In this document: positions 1 to 11,421 of the stretch, piece after piece
Layout: every line of letters begins with the position of its first letter
Numbering within the stretch: the first letter of the stretch is position 1
Assembly: GCF_964656455.1 (NCBI RefSeq)
Contig: NC_135712.1
Coordinates: 68,143,239-68,207,238, forward strand
Length of the DNA stretch: 64,000 nucleotides
Reading direction: 5' to 3'
Source: Halichoerus grypus
Lineage: Eukaryota > Chordata > Mammalia > Carnivora > Phocidae
The notes under the pieces: generated by a model
Databases searched by the model: none
The model's input: the letters and a program-made list of their open reading frames with translations, nothing else
What the model was told of the DNA's origin: nothing
Translations under genes and position numbers: made by a program

Positions 1-689
1 GCTCTGGCTCTTGTGTGGCTGGTAGTTGCTCCAGTGTTTGTTCCTTCCTGTTCTCTCATTAGGGTCTCAACCATAGGTTGCCCCGGCCCAGGCAAACCTG
101 GCACACAGTGCCAACTACGCTCTGTCATGCACTAGGGAAGAGCTGCCTCATAAACCCACAAGGCAGCCAGGAAAGGGGGAGAAAAGGATCAGAGGAAGAC
201 CCAAGGCAACCCAAGGGTCATGTGTCAACCCAGAACACTCCATCTCAACTCTAAGTGAGATGGAGGTAGTATCCATCCCCTGCTGTCAGCCGCCTCTCTG
301 CCTTGCATTTTCAAGGCCACTGGGTATTCATTTTGACCTGGTTTGTAAGCATGTTCGGCAGTGAGTTGACCAAGGGAACTGCCTTCTGAGCCAGGTTAGG
401 AAGGCCAAGACAAAGTCTCACATAGTCTCACTTTGGCGGTGACCCATAATGGAGTTACCCGGCTTGAGAGCACAGCTTATTGGCATTGGTTGCCTCATGA
501 GAGGAAAAAGATGTGTTCAGTGGAGGGTATTCACAAGACCCTGTGGGGCAGTTCCTAAAGAGAAGATATAGGACATCTTTGAGCAGCAACAATATTCTAG
601 AATAACCATGGCGTTGCCCTCGAGGAGTACACCATTCACGGATATTTGGTGCCACTGGTCTCTTGAAGACATTCACCATATTGGTTAGG

Positions 690-862
690 TACTTGGATTC
701 TGGAGCTAGACCTCCTGGGTTTAAGTCCTGATTCTACTTTCTTCTTTATTCCCCAGTGTTCCTCGTTAAATGGGGGTAATAGCTGCAGCAAACTCCATAG
801 GATTTAAGTAAGGATTAAATGAGTTAATATTTTAAAGGTGATTAGAAGCATGTCTTGCAAAT
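690..862 (+). repeat. MIR SINE fragment
   Basis: Shows the MIR order: GGATTCTGGAGCTAGACCTCC...GGTTTAAGTCC, then GTTAAATGGGGGTAATA, then GGATTAAATGAGTTAATA and a fragmented tail. Diverged, as expected for an ancient mammalian SINE. Confidence 0.65.
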
Positions 863-893
863 AAGTAATAGAGATTACTTTAAAAGTCTTTTT

Positions 894-1690
894 TTCCAAA
901 TTTTTATTGTGATAAAATATATATAAAATTTAGCACCTTAACTGTTTTTTTAAGCGTACAGTTCAGTGGTATTAAATACATTCATAATATGCATCCTTCC
1001 TCACCATCCATCTCTGTAACTCTTTTCTTGCAAAAACTGAAACTCTGTACCCATTAAACATTAACTCCCCATTCCCCTGCCCCCAGCCCCTGGCAACCAC
1101 CACTCTACTTCTGTCTATGATTTTGACTACTCTACATATAAGAGGAGCCATGCAGTATCTTTTTGTGACTAGTTTATTTTACTTAGCCTAGTGTTCTCCA
1201 AGTTTATTTGTCTTGTGGCATATATCAAAATTTCCTCCCCTTTTGGGGCCAATAATATTCCAGTGTGTATGTACCACATTTTGCTTATCCATTCATCTGT
1301 CAATGGACACTTGTGTTGCTTCTGCATTTTAGCTATTGTGAATAATGCTGCTATTAACATGGGTATACCATTATCTCTTCAAAACACTGCTTTCAGTTCT
1401 TTTGGGTATATACCCAGAAGTGGAATTGCTGGATCATGTGGCACTTCTATTTTTAATTTTTTGAGGAACTGCCATATAATTTTCCACAGCAGACCTACAA
1501 TTTTACATTCCCACAACAGTGCAAATCCTTACCAACATTTGTTAATTTCTGGTTTGGTTTTTTTTTTTTTTTAATATAATCATCCTAATGAGTGTGAGGG
1601 GATACCTCATTGTAGTTTTGATTAGCAGTTCCCTAAGGATTAGTGATGTTGAGCACCCTTTCATGTGCTTGTTGGCCATTTGTATATCTT
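894..1690 (-). mobile_element. L1 fragment, old L1M type (3' UTR and ORF2 end)
   Basis: Reading the minus strand, it carries a decayed ORF2 C-terminus (motifs like [10 protein letters not shown] and CPLTDEWI) followed by the L1M-type 3' UTR; on the + strand this appears as CAGTTCAGTGGTATTAAATACATTC and CCCCTGGCAACCACCACTCTAC. It is 5' truncated before the reverse transcriptase domain and not functional. Flanked by copies of TTTAAAAGTCTTTTT (879-893 intact; 1690-1704 decayed), its target-site duplication. Confidence 0.85.
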
Positions 1691-2328
1691 CTAAAAGTTT
1701 TCTTTTTTTATGACCCAGTAAATTTTATTTTTTATTTCTAATTCCAGTTAGTCAATATACAGTGTTATATTAGTTTCAGGTGTATAATATAGTGATTCAA
1801 CAGTTCCATAGGACACCCAGTGCTCATCACCACAAGTACACCCCTTAATCCCTATCCTCTATTTCTCCCATCCCCCCACCCCCTCACCTCTGGTAACCAT
1901 AGTTTGGTCTCTATAATTAAGAGTCTGCTTCTTGATTTCTCTCTTTCTTTTTTTCCCTTTGCTCATTTGTTTCTTAAATTCCACATATGAATGAAATCAT
2001 GGTATTTGTCTTTCTGGCTGACTTATTTTGTTTTGCATTATACTCTCTAGCTCCATCTATGTTGCTACAAATGGCAAGATTTCATTTTTTATGGCTGAAG
2101 AATATTCCATTGTATATGTATACCATATTTTCTTTATCCATTCCTCAGTTGATGGAAACTTGGGCTGCTTCCATATCTTGGCTATTGTATATAATGCTGC
2201 TATAAATATGGGGGTGCTTGTGTCCCTCCAAATTAGTGTTTTTGTGTTCTTTGGGTAAATACCTGGTAGTACGGTGTGATTGCTAGAACATAGGTAGTTC
2301 TATTTTTAACTTTTAAAAAAATTTTCCT

Positions 2329-2522
2329 GGGGCGCCTGAGTGGCTCAGTCATTAAGTGTCTGCCTTCGGTTCAGGTCATGGTCCCAGGGTCCTGGGATCA
2401 AGCCCCGCATTGGGCTCCCTGCTCAGCGGGAAGCCTGCTTCTCCATCTCCCACTCCCCTTGCTTGTGCTCTCTCTCTTGCTGTGTCTCTCTCTGTCAAAT
2501 AAATAAATAAAATCTTAAAAAA
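2329..2522 (+). mobile_element. Can-SINE (tRNA-Lys-derived carnivore SINE)
   Basis: Full-length head GGGGCGCCTGAGTGGCTCAG, tRNA-like body, CT-rich zone and (AAAT)n tail. It lies tail-to-tail with the next SINE. Confidence 0.92.
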
Positions 2523-2701
2523 TTTTTTTTTCTTGAGGGGGGATGGGGAGGGGTAGAAGGAGAGGGAGAGAGAGAATCTTAAGCAGGCTTCCATGGTCAG
2601 TGTGGAGCCTGATATTGGACTCAATCTCACGACCCTGAGATCATGACTTGAGCTGAAATCAAGAGTTGGATGCTTAACTGACTGAGCCACCCAGGCAGCC
2701 C
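2523..2701 (-). mobile_element. Can-SINE, older subfamily, antisense
   Basis: Reverse-complement SINE ending in TGAGCCACCCAGGCAGCCC, of an older subfamily (GAATCTTAAGCAGGCTTCC). The SINE pair is flanked by a 16-bp duplication of L1 host sequence, TCTATTTTTAACTTTT (2299-2314 and 2702-2717). Confidence 0.88.
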
Positions 2702-3204
2702 TCTATTTTTAACTTTTTGAGGAACCTCTGTACTATTTTCCACAATGGCTATACCAGTTTACATTCTCATCAACAGTGCAGGAGGGTTCCTTTCTATCCA
2801 CATCCTTGCCAATACCTGTTGTTTCTTGTGTTGTTGACTTTAGCCATTCTGACTGGTACAAGATGACATCTCATTGTAGTTTTGATTTGCATTTCCCTGA
2901 TGGTAAGTGATGATGAACTTCTTTTCATGTGTCTGTTGGCCATCAGGATGTCTTCTTTGGAGAAATGTCTGTTCATGTCTTCTGCCCATTTTTAAATTGG
3001 ATTATTTGAGTACTGAGTTCTATAAGTTCTTTATATATTTTGGATACTAACCCTTTATCAGATATGTCATTTGCAAGTATCTCCCATTCAGTAGGTTGTC
3101 TTTTAGTTTTGTTGATTGTTCCCTTCTCTGTGCAGAAGCTTTTTATTTTGATGTACTCCCAATATTTTATTTATCTTTTAAAAGTCTTTTTAATGTGTGA
3201 TTGC

Positions 3205-3310
3205 TTTTGTGGTAGGCACTGAAGGGAGAGACCTTGTCTTAAACATCACTGAATCCACACAGTGCCCAACCAGAGCCTATTGGAAGTAGGTGCAAATATT
3301 TCCTGAACAA
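3205..3310 (+). repeat. L2 3'-end fragment
   Basis: Shows an L2-like order: GGGAGAGACCTTGTCTTA, CACAGTGCCCAACCAGAGCC, AGTAGGTGCAAATATTTCCTGAA. Confidence 0.6.
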
Positions 3311-4496
3311 AATGCTAAGAGCTCTGATAATTTCCTGGGTGTTAGGGGCTAAGGCTAATAAACTTGTTCTTTTTTCCTTGGGAATAAAAACTCTCTTATT
3401 GGTTGTTCCCTTAGAGAATCTCTCCAGCCAGTTTAACACACCCGAATTTCAGCCATTAATGTAACATTCCGTTGACATGTTTCCCTCAGAATGCCTGAGT
3501 GGTGTTTCAAGACTGAGTGCTAGCAGATCCCTTCTCAGTGATGGCTTTGACAAAGGTGACTGGAGAGAGTGTGGGGACAGTTATTTTTCTGGGAAGGCAT
3601 GGCAGAAGAGGGGAATATTGCTGGAAGAAATGGCTAGTGGTTTATTATATAAATAGACCTTGATGACTTGGCAGCACTGCCCAGAGCTCACCTTGGTGGT
3701 ATCTTTCTGAAAGGTACAGCAATTAAAACATGGTGCATGTCTTTAAAGACAAATTCCTACTTCTGGGATATGGAATAGAGGCTTTGTATCACTCTCCTTT
3801 CTCCATCCCATAAAGAATTAAATGTCTTACATTTAGAGGTACCCAGGAGCCCTTTATTAAGTGGTACCCTCAAGAGCAGAGTGAGAGGGAGGCAGGCCTT
3901 CCATATCAGACCTGCTGAATTTAATGTCTAAATAGAGGCTTCTATGGAACCGTGGCCACTCATCCAGACACAGGGGATGTGTGGAAAAGGAGGGAAGGAT
4001 CTTCTGCAGCTGTTCAGACTCTACTTCATTAGTAAAAGTTCCGAAGCTTCTGGTAAGAAAGGCTATCTTCAATCCAGCTTCTGTCCCCTTGAAGATCTGG
4101 GTGCTGAGGGATGGGGCAGAGAGGAGGGAAGCATGAAGAACTGACCATGAATGGCAGGGTAATAAGCCAGGTTTCTGTTTCTGTAGATATCTTAGCAAGA
4201 TGCATAGGGATTGTTGGATAGATGAAGTATAGATGGTTAATTGGAGTGTCAAGATGGAGTAAAAGAAAGGGAATGGGCTAATTAAATCTATATCGTGGTG
4301 GGGGTAGATTTCTGATGTAGGTGATTATTAGAAAACTACAAAGTGGGGGTAGTTTTTAAGGTGTATATTTGAAGGGGGAAGAACTAAATGAATTTGTTGA
4401 AAGGTGATTAGGATATTGGAATGGAGGAATATTGTGGAAAAGTCCCCAGTATATGCATTTTAACCTGATTCCTGTTCCTAATAGGGTAGATAGATT

Positions 4497-4636
4497 GGAG
4501 GTTCTCAACCCTGACTACAAATGGAATCTCCTATGAAAGCATAAAAAAAAATCTCATGCCTAGACCCACTCCAGAAAAATTAATGAGAATCTATGGGCTG
4601 AAGTCCAGATATTGTGCAGCCAGGATTGAGCCCGTG
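4497..4636. mobile_element. hAT-Charlie non-autonomous relic (MER5/MER20 type)
   Basis: Begins GGTTCTCAACCCTG and ends near GTGCAGCCAGGATTGAG, imperfect inverted ends typical of hAT MITEs, with CCTAGACCCACTCCAGAAAAATTAATGAGAATC in the middle. Family name not certain. Confidence 0.7.
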
Positions 4637-4643
4637 GTGTTTA

Positions 4644-5946
4644 TTTTTTTTATTAATTTTATTATGTTATGTTAGTCACCATACAATACATCATTAGTTT
4701 TTGATGTAGTGATCCACGATCCACTGTTTTCGTATAACACCCAGTGCTCCATGCAATACATGCCCTCCTTAATACCCATCACTGGGCTAACCCATCCCCC
4801 CACCCCCCTCCCCTCTAAAACCCTGTTTGTTTCTCAGAGTCCATAGTCTCTCATGGTTCATCTCTCCCTCCGATTTCCCTCCCTTCATTTTTCCCTTCCT
4901 TCTCCTAATGTCCTCCATGCTATTCTTTATGTTCCACAAATAAGTGAAACCATATGATAATTGACTTTCTCTGCTTGACTTATTTCACTTAGCATAATCT
5001 CCAGTCCCATCCATGTTGATGTAAAAGTTGGGTATTCATCCTTTCTGATGGCTGAGTAATATTCCATTGTATATATGGACCACATCTTCTTTATCCATTC
5101 GTCTGTTGAAGGGCATCTCGGCTCTTTCCACAGTTTGGCTATTGCAGACATTGCTGCTATATGCATATGGCCCTTCTTTTCACTACATCTGTGTCTTTGG
5201 GGTAAATACCCAGGAGTGCAATTGCTGGGTCATAGGGTAGCTCTATTTTTAATTTTTTGAGGAACCTCCACACTGTTTTCCAGAGTGGCTATACCAACTT
5301 GCATTCCCACCAACAGTGTAAGAGGGTTCCCCTTTCTCCACAACCTCTTGAACATTTGTTGTTTCTTTCCCTGTCCATTTTTGCCATTCTAACTGGTGTA
5401 AGGTGGTATCTCAATGTGGTTTTGATTTGAATTTCCCTGATGGCTAATGATGATGAACATTTTTTCATGTGTCTGTTAGCCATTTGTATGTCTTCTTCAG
5501 AGAAGTGTCTTTTCATATCTTCTGCCCATTTTTTGACTTGATTATTTGTTTTTTGGGTGTTGAGTTTGAGAAGTTCTTTATAGATCTTGGATACCAGCCC
5601 TTTATCTGTAGTGTCATTTGCAAATATCTTCTCCCATTCTGTGGGTTGCTTCTCTGTTTTGTTGACTGTTTCCTTTGCTGTGCAGAAGCTTTTTATCTTG
5701 ATGAAGTCCCAAAAGTTCATTTTTGCTTTTGTTTCACTAGCTTTTGGAGATGTATCTTGAAAGGATTTGCTGTGGCCGATGTCAAAGAGGTTACTGCCTA
5801 TGTTCTCCTCTAGGACTTTGATGGATTCCTGTCTCACACTGAGGTCTTTCATCCATTTTGAGTTTATCTTTGTGTATGGTGTTAGAGAATGGTCGAGTTT
5901 CATTCTTCTGCATGTGGCTGTCCCATTTTCCCAGCACCAGCATGCA
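4644..5946 (-). mobile_element. L1, carnivore-specific, 5'-truncated
   Basis: About 1.3 kb of minus-strand L1. The 3' UTR is at 4644-4920, followed by an ORF2 C-terminus that is open at 5289-5946 on the minus strand, with motifs [31 protein letters not shown] and [13 protein letters not shown] (zinc-knuckle-like C-terminal region). A further fragment (CPSTDEWIKKMWSIYTMEYY) lies at 5040-5166 in another frame, so the ORF is broken. Endonuclease and reverse transcriptase domains are absent. GTGTTTA at 4637-4643 and 5947-5953 is a likely remnant target-site duplication. Better preserved than the two L1s upstream. Confidence 0.9.
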
Positions 5947-5971
5947 GTGTTTAGAACAAATTTTATCATAC

Positions 5972-6112
5972 TTAGGAATGACTTGTTTCAAATGCAGATG
6001 TCAGGGCCCCACCTCCAGAGACTGATTCAGTAGGTCTGGGGTGGAACAGAAATCTGCATGTTTTACAATGTCCTTAAGTAACTCCAATTCTGAAGTATAG
6101 ATACAGGATTGG
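5972..6112. mobile_element. MER5A-like hAT relic
   Basis: CTTGTTTCAAATGCAGATGTC, GGGCCCCACCTCCAGAGACTG and ATTCAGTAGGTCTGGGGTGG are hallmark blocks of the MER5A-type Charlie MITE. Confidence 0.75.
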
Positions 6113-6613
6113 AGGATGTGAACATTTAAGACACTAAGAAAACAGTTATGAGGGGTCAGGAGAAAAGCTCTGTAGGGAAAAAGACATTTCTGAAAAGGTT
6201 TCCCTTCAGAGCAAAAGCTGTTTTAGTTACTATCATTATCCCCTCAGTGTGGCTGCTTTTGACAGAAATTGGTGTCCAGCACTTGAATTAGTCACTTAAT
6301 TACATTTGCCTTCAGCTTCTCTTGTCTCATGCCGGCACAGACAGTGGGCTTTGTAGTCAAGGGTAGGGCAGAAGGAAGTACTTTGGACAGGCAGAGCGAG
6401 AGAGCTGGAGCAGTTGTTTTGGAGGGGAGGTGTGTGTACTCTGCTACCTCGTTTCAAGAACTGTGAAGGGCCTGAGATGTTACCTACTTGCCAGCTAACA
6501 AGTGAGCCTACCATAGTGTCTTGGATGCTGGAAGAAGACATGAGACTCCTGGGTCAGAGACAAAGGACTTTATTATTCATGGCAAACAGGCATTCATTAA
6601 AACAGGCAGCACA

Positions 6614-6826
6614 CCCGGGCGCCTGGGTGGCTCAGTTGGTTAAGCGACTGCCTTCGGCTCAGGTCATGATCCTGGAGTCCCTGGATCGAGTCCCGCATCG
6701 GGCTCCCTGCTCAGCTGGGAGTCTGCTTCTCCCTCTGACCCTCTCCCTTCTCATGTACTCGCTCTCTCTCATTCTCTCTCTCTCAAATAAATAAATAAAA
6801 TCTTTAAAAAAAAAATAAAATAAAAT
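6614..6826 (+). mobile_element. Can-SINE, young subfamily, intact target-site duplication
   Basis: Full-length element of the 'CTGGAGTCCCTGGATCGAGTC' subfamily with an A-rich tail ending in repeated AAAAT units. Flanked by a perfect 15-bp duplication AAAACAGGCAGCACA at 6599-6613 and 6827-6841, so insertion was recent. Confidence 0.95.
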
Positions 6827-7767
6827 AAAACAGGCAGCACAGCTTTAGCATATTTGTGTTGGCACCCATTACCCCAACATCCCACAGGGGCCCCAGTGGA
6901 TGCTGCTCATGCAGTGGGTTTGCATCATAGATGAGGAACTCTGACCTTTGGTAACATCAGGCTTTAAAGGAGCTGCAAGCAAATTTGCCCAACTTTTATC
7001 CTAGAGGGAGACATCTTTATTATACTGGTCAGCAAACAAATCTGCTGTCTGCCTCTCTGTCTTCCAAGGCTGTACACTGTATGAGCATCCTCAAAAAGGA
7101 AGTCTGGAACAAAAGCTATCAGAGCCTCTACTCGTAAGATATGCAGAAATGTGAGAGGCCGGGGAGTCTTGTTTCCCAACACCGAACACCGAAGGTCTCC
7201 CAGTGAGTAGGTGTTGCAATGATACTATCTTGATCTTCTCACTATATATTACATGCTCTAGGGAAGGCTGAGCACACAGGTTTGCCTTGGTATGGAGTGG
7301 AGAGTGTTTTGAAACACTAACCCAAGTACCCAGAAGTGTTCAAGTCTGAAAGTGTTGATATCGTATGTGATGTCAGCTCATACCCTCAGAGTAGGCAAAG
7401 AATTCTAGGAGTTTTGAAAGACGCACAAGAGGCAGGAGGTAGAAGTGCTTCTCTCTCTAAGATTATAGGTTATATGTAGGTTACGTAGACAAAGAGTTCA
7501 TGTGAAGGCCCAGAAGCTAAAACAAACAGGAATCTTGGGGTGGTTGGCACTCCTCTTCTGAACCCTTCCAAGGCCTTTGACTCTCTCCCCAGTGGAGTTA
7601 TGTGCATGAGCACTGTCATTTCTCTTCAAGATGCTACTTCTCCCCCTTCCCTTTATCACTAACCCTGATATTCATCGGTGGGCAAGTTTACTTGGAGCAC
7701 AGTCCTACTTGAGGAATGCCAGGGGTGTACCAGGTCACCTCTGAAGACTGCCAAATCCGGCCAGGTG

Positions 7768-8395
7768 TTCCATTTATCTCTTGCTGACCCCAACACCTGA
7801 TGATATGAAACAACAACTGATTTATTATGCTCATGATTTTGTGGGCCAAGAATTCAGGCAGAGCACAGTGGGGGTAGCTTATCTCCACTCCACAATGCTT
7901 GGGGCCTCAAGGGTGGCTCCAATAGTTAGAGACAGCTGGGACCAGTGCACTAGGGCCATATGTTTGGGGCTTCAATTTTGCCTATAGCTGGATTTCTCCC
8001 CCCAACCCCGCTTCATACACCCATTGTGTCTGGGGGCTAGAATGTCTGATGGTTTCTTTATACCATGTCTGATGCCTGGGGGAACAGTTAGCCTGGCCAG
8101 CCACTTTTTCTGTCTTTATGTGGTCTCTTCACATAGTTAACTTGGGCTTCTTCACAGCACGGTGGTCTCAGGATAGTCACATTTCCTATGTGGCAGTTGA
8201 TTTTCTTAATTTGGATGTTTGAAGGGCCCTGGGTAGAAGGTACAAGGCCTCAAAAGTCCCAGAATGACCCTTCCACTGCATTGTATTGGTCAAGTAAGTC
8301 AGCAAGCCCAACCCAGTTTCAAAGGGAGGGGAATTAGACTCTGTCTCTAATTGGGAGGACAGCAAATAATTTACCACCATCTTTTAACTACCACA
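7768..8395 (-). mobile_element. MaLR-type LTR (MLT1-like), antisense
   Basis: Contains blocks typical of old ERVL-MaLR LTRs in reverse orientation: TGATTTTGTGGGCCAAGAATTCAGGCAG, GGGCTTCTTCACAGCACGGTGGTCTCA, and GGGAGGACAGCAAATAATTTACC. It is a solo LTR remnant with no internal coding region. Exact subfamily is uncertain. Confidence 0.65.
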
Positions 8396-8443
8396 CTAGG
8401 CCTGGGCAGATCAAATCTATCTCTCCAGGAGAGGGGCGTGGGA

Positions 8444-8461
8444 ATCTGTGTGTGTGTGTGT
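8444..8461. repeat. Short (TG)n microsatellite
   Basis: Alternating TG run of about 18 bp in otherwise unique intron. Confidence 0.85.
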
Positions 8462-9289
8462 TCAACAGGTGACCGAAAGGGACTGTTTTCATCAGGAAAT
8501 TTGGGAAACATTGTTATTTAGTGTTGGCTATTAAACGAGAAGTTGTGTTTGCCTTGATTTAATGATAAGTGTATAAAATTTATGTTCTCCAGAAAATTGT
8601 CAACATGTGTACTTTTATTCTTTATTGACCTGACCTAAGACCTATTTGATATGTGATCTAATTTTTACCCCTTTCGTGCTGGTCCTGGGACAGTTTGCCT
8701 TCAGACCTCCTCTACCCCCCAAATTCTTCTGCCCTCCCCTGTTTTGCAGATGACAGCCTCTGCTGTCTGCCTTTCCCAGGCTCCATGAGCACAGGGTCAT
8801 GGCTGAATTTGCTCAGTAGAAGGCACTGACGAGAGGTTGAAAACCAGGGGAAAAGGGGAAGTGGGAGTATCTTGATTCCCACATTCTCTGGGTGAGAGAA
8901 ATAGGCTCAGTTCTCCTGGTTCCAGTTTCCATGGGTGACCCTGGCTCCTGGTAGTCTCTGGGATTCCCCTGCATCCTGTTTGGCTTCCTTGCTCTTCTAT
9001 CACTTGGGTAACCAATTTCTTGTGTTGAATTCCCTCTGTTTTTAATTCTTGGAGTGATTTTTGTTTACCTGGTTGGACCCTCAATGATATATTCTTTTAA
9101 TATTTTTTCCGAATTTAACTAACTGTGTACACCTCTCCACTCCCAATCTCACTCCCATTAACTCCTCTACAAATAGCATCCAATTTAACATGCACTCTGG
9201 AATTTCCTTAAAGTAATTTCTGGCATTTCCAAAAGAAAGACAGAAAACTAAATGGAAAAATAACTCTTTCAGAGTCCCCCTCTTTAACC

Positions 9290-9480
9290 CTTGGTGTATT
9301 TCCTTCCAGTCTTTATTTTTCCTTTTTCTTTAATATATTTTTCTCCAATATTTTTATGCATTTTTTTATGTACTTGAGTTCACACAGTGTATCTGTTTTT
9401 GCATCCTATCTCTTTTAGCTTGACATTTTATCATAAGCACTTTCCTGTTTCTTTAGTAGAACTCTTCATAGACACCCCTT
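9290..9480 (-). repeat. Possible L1M 3'-end fragment
   Basis: T-rich sequence with CCTTCCAGTCTTTATTTTTC and TTTTATCATAAGCACTTTCC, resembling the reversed 3' part of old L1M elements. Weak. Confidence 0.4.
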
Positions 9481-10023
9481 TTAGCTTGTGAAAGGGACCA
9501 AAAAGGTAGAATTAGGGAGAATTCTGACTTTTGAACTTCTGCACTCTAAGAAGAGAGTTAGTTCTAACTAGAGTTTGCATCTGTGTCTCTCAAACTCGTT
9601 GTTCCACAGACGTTCACTGAGTGCTTGCAGTGCCTGTGGCAGAGTGGGAGAAGCGAGAGAAGAAATGATCTGGAGCCCGGACTGGTTAGGAAGTCAAGAG
9701 GATACATGTGAAGCAGTTAGAGAGAGTAGAAGGTTAAAAAAAAGTCAACTGCTAGGTGGAGTACTTGAGATTATAAGTGTAATAAAAGAGCAGAGGAGGG
9801 AGAGATCAATATGAACTGGACTGGTCTCCAAAAGTCTATCTCTGTGATGCCATCTGAATAGTGAGTCAACTATGGGAGATTTAGGTAAGTCTGGAGGACA
9901 GGAAAGGAGCTGGAGGGGAAGGTAGGTAGAGATTGAGGCTCTGGAGTCAGGCAGACCTGGGTCTAATCCTGGATTTATCATTTCTACTAGCTTGTATGAT
10001 GATAGATAAGTTAGGAACCTCCT

Positions 10024-10200
10024 GGGGCACCTGGGTGGCTCATTCGGTTGGGTGTCTATCTTCGGCTTGGGTTTTGATCTCCAGGTCCTGGGATCGAGCC
10101 CTGCATTGGGCTTCCTGCTTGGCAAGGGTCTGCTTCTCTCTCTCTCTCCTTCTGCCCCTCCTTACCACTTGTTCTCTCTCAAATAAATAAAATCTTAAAA
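10024..10200 (+). mobile_element. Can-SINE, first of a same-site pair
   Basis: Head GGGGCACCTGGGTGGCTC, shortened tail AAATAAATAAAATCTTAAAAAAA. Diverged more than its neighbour. Left target copy AAGTTAGGAACCTCC at 10008-10022. Confidence 0.92.
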
Positions 10201-10210
10201 AAAGTTAGGA

Positions 10211-10411
10211 GGGCACCTGGGTGGCTCAGTTGGTTAAGCCACTGCCTTCAGCTCAGGTCATGATCCTGGAGTCCCTGGATCGAGTCCTGCATCGGGCTCC
10301 CTGCTCGGCAGGGAGTCTGCTTCGCCCTCTGACCCTCCCCCCGCTCATGTGCTCTCTCTCTCTCTCTCATTATCTCTCTCTCAAATAAATAAATAAAATC
10401 TTTAAAAAAAA
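10211..10411 (+). mobile_element. Can-SINE, second of a same-site pair (young subfamily)
   Basis: Starts GGGCACCTGGGTGGCTCAG and contains the CTGGAGTCCCTGGATCGAGTC diagnostic block. Sits directly after a middle copy of the target (AAAGTTAGGA, 10201-10210) and before a third copy (AAAGTTAGGAGCCTCCC from 10412). Confidence 0.93.
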
Positions 10412-11400
10412 AAAGTTAGGAGCCTCCCTAGGCCCCAGTTTCATGGTGGTAATGATAGTACTATCTGCTTCCTGAAGTGAAATGCAGTATTTGAAAGATT
10501 TACACCCTTATTTCTTCCCACCAGGATTAAAACTTTCTTCTAGGTGATCATGGAAATGAATAATCTTCATGTAAGCCCTTGACGTGGGTTGTCACTTGTG
10601 GTTAAATCTCTGTGTCCATATTACTGAATCTGTAGATCGCCTGCCCTACAAGAACAGAAGTTAGTGTCTGAGTTGAGTTTGGAGGTGTATCTCCTGGTGT
10701 AGCTGAACCCAAGGAATACTGAGCCTTCCCCCAGGACCCCTTATATGCCAGGTACTATCAGAGCCTGTAGGTCAGTGTGGCTTCTCAGATTTCAGCCTGG
10801 TCCTATTCCCTTCCTGGGTGGGCCCTTATCTGCAGCTCCATGGGAAGAGGGTTGGGTGTTGAAAGTATGTTTGCTAAGGCTATATATTTGAGGACCCTAA
10901 GCTGATAGACCTGAATGTCAGGGAGAAAAGGTAGTCATGGTTGGGGTCAGAGGTTTGGGGGGGTGGGGTTGTGACAAGTATGAGAACGTGTGTATGTGGT
11001 TGTTGCACATACTGCAGACTGAGGCAAATGTCTGTGGGCCCAAAATACCTTTAAGAATTTGTTTGCAAAGATGGCGTGTTACTGCTACTGATGGAGACCT
11101 GGGGAGAAGAATTAGTGAGGAGGCTAATACTGAGGGAGAAACCATAGACGCTCAGAAGGTGTGACAGGACTTCTACTGTAGCTCTACCTTAATCACCTTC
11201 TCTCTTGGAGATTAGCTCAGCAGATAAGGCGCAGCAGGCTTCACTGGGCCTCATTCCTCCTCCCACACTGCCACTCTCCTTTCTCCAGACCTCCTGTGGG
11301 ACATGCTCCTTAGAACGCTGCCTGCTGTAAGCCAGTAGGCTGCCCAGTTCCCCTGCTGTAAGGATCAAGCTGCTGGTGCATGTAGAAGTGCTTCGTCAGT

Positions 11401-11421
11401 GGGGGGGGGGGGGGGGGGGGG
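11401..11421 (+). repeat. G21 homopolymer
   Basis: Twenty-one consecutive G on the strand sense to KALRN, followed by CGCTCCCGGGGCGCAGG. Length may be imprecise in any assembly. Confidence 0.9.

Larger units (their letters stand above)
1706..3176 (-). mobile_element. L1 fragment, carnivore type, interrupted by two SINEs
   Basis: A second, younger minus-strand L1: 3' UTR at the left (1706-1985), then ORF2 C-terminal sequence, visible as [19 protein letters not shown] on the minus strand at 2794-2976. It is 5' truncated and interrupted by SINEs at 2315-2701. The right flank at 3177-3191 is TTTAAAAGTCTTTTT followed by AA, a good L1 endonuclease site (TTTTT/AA), identical to 879-893. Confidence 0.88.
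9940..10500 (+). repeat. MIR SINE split by two Can-SINEs
   Basis: The left half (9940-10022) has CTCTGGAGTCAGGCAGACCTGGGTCTAATCC. The right half (about 10416-10500) has CCCCAGTTTCATGGTGGTAATGATAGTACTATC, the continuation of MIR. The middle is occupied by the two carnivore SINEs below. Confidence 0.75.

Noticed and set aside
5289..5969. A 226-codon minus-strand frame
   Set aside because: It is the decayed C-terminus of L1 ORF2, without endonuclease or reverse transcriptase, and is listed as part of the L1.
6614..6690. tRNA-Lys-like sequence at the head of each SINE
   Set aside because: These are SINE promoter heads, not functional tRNA genes; the cloverleaf is incomplete and each is joined to a SINE body and A-rich tail.
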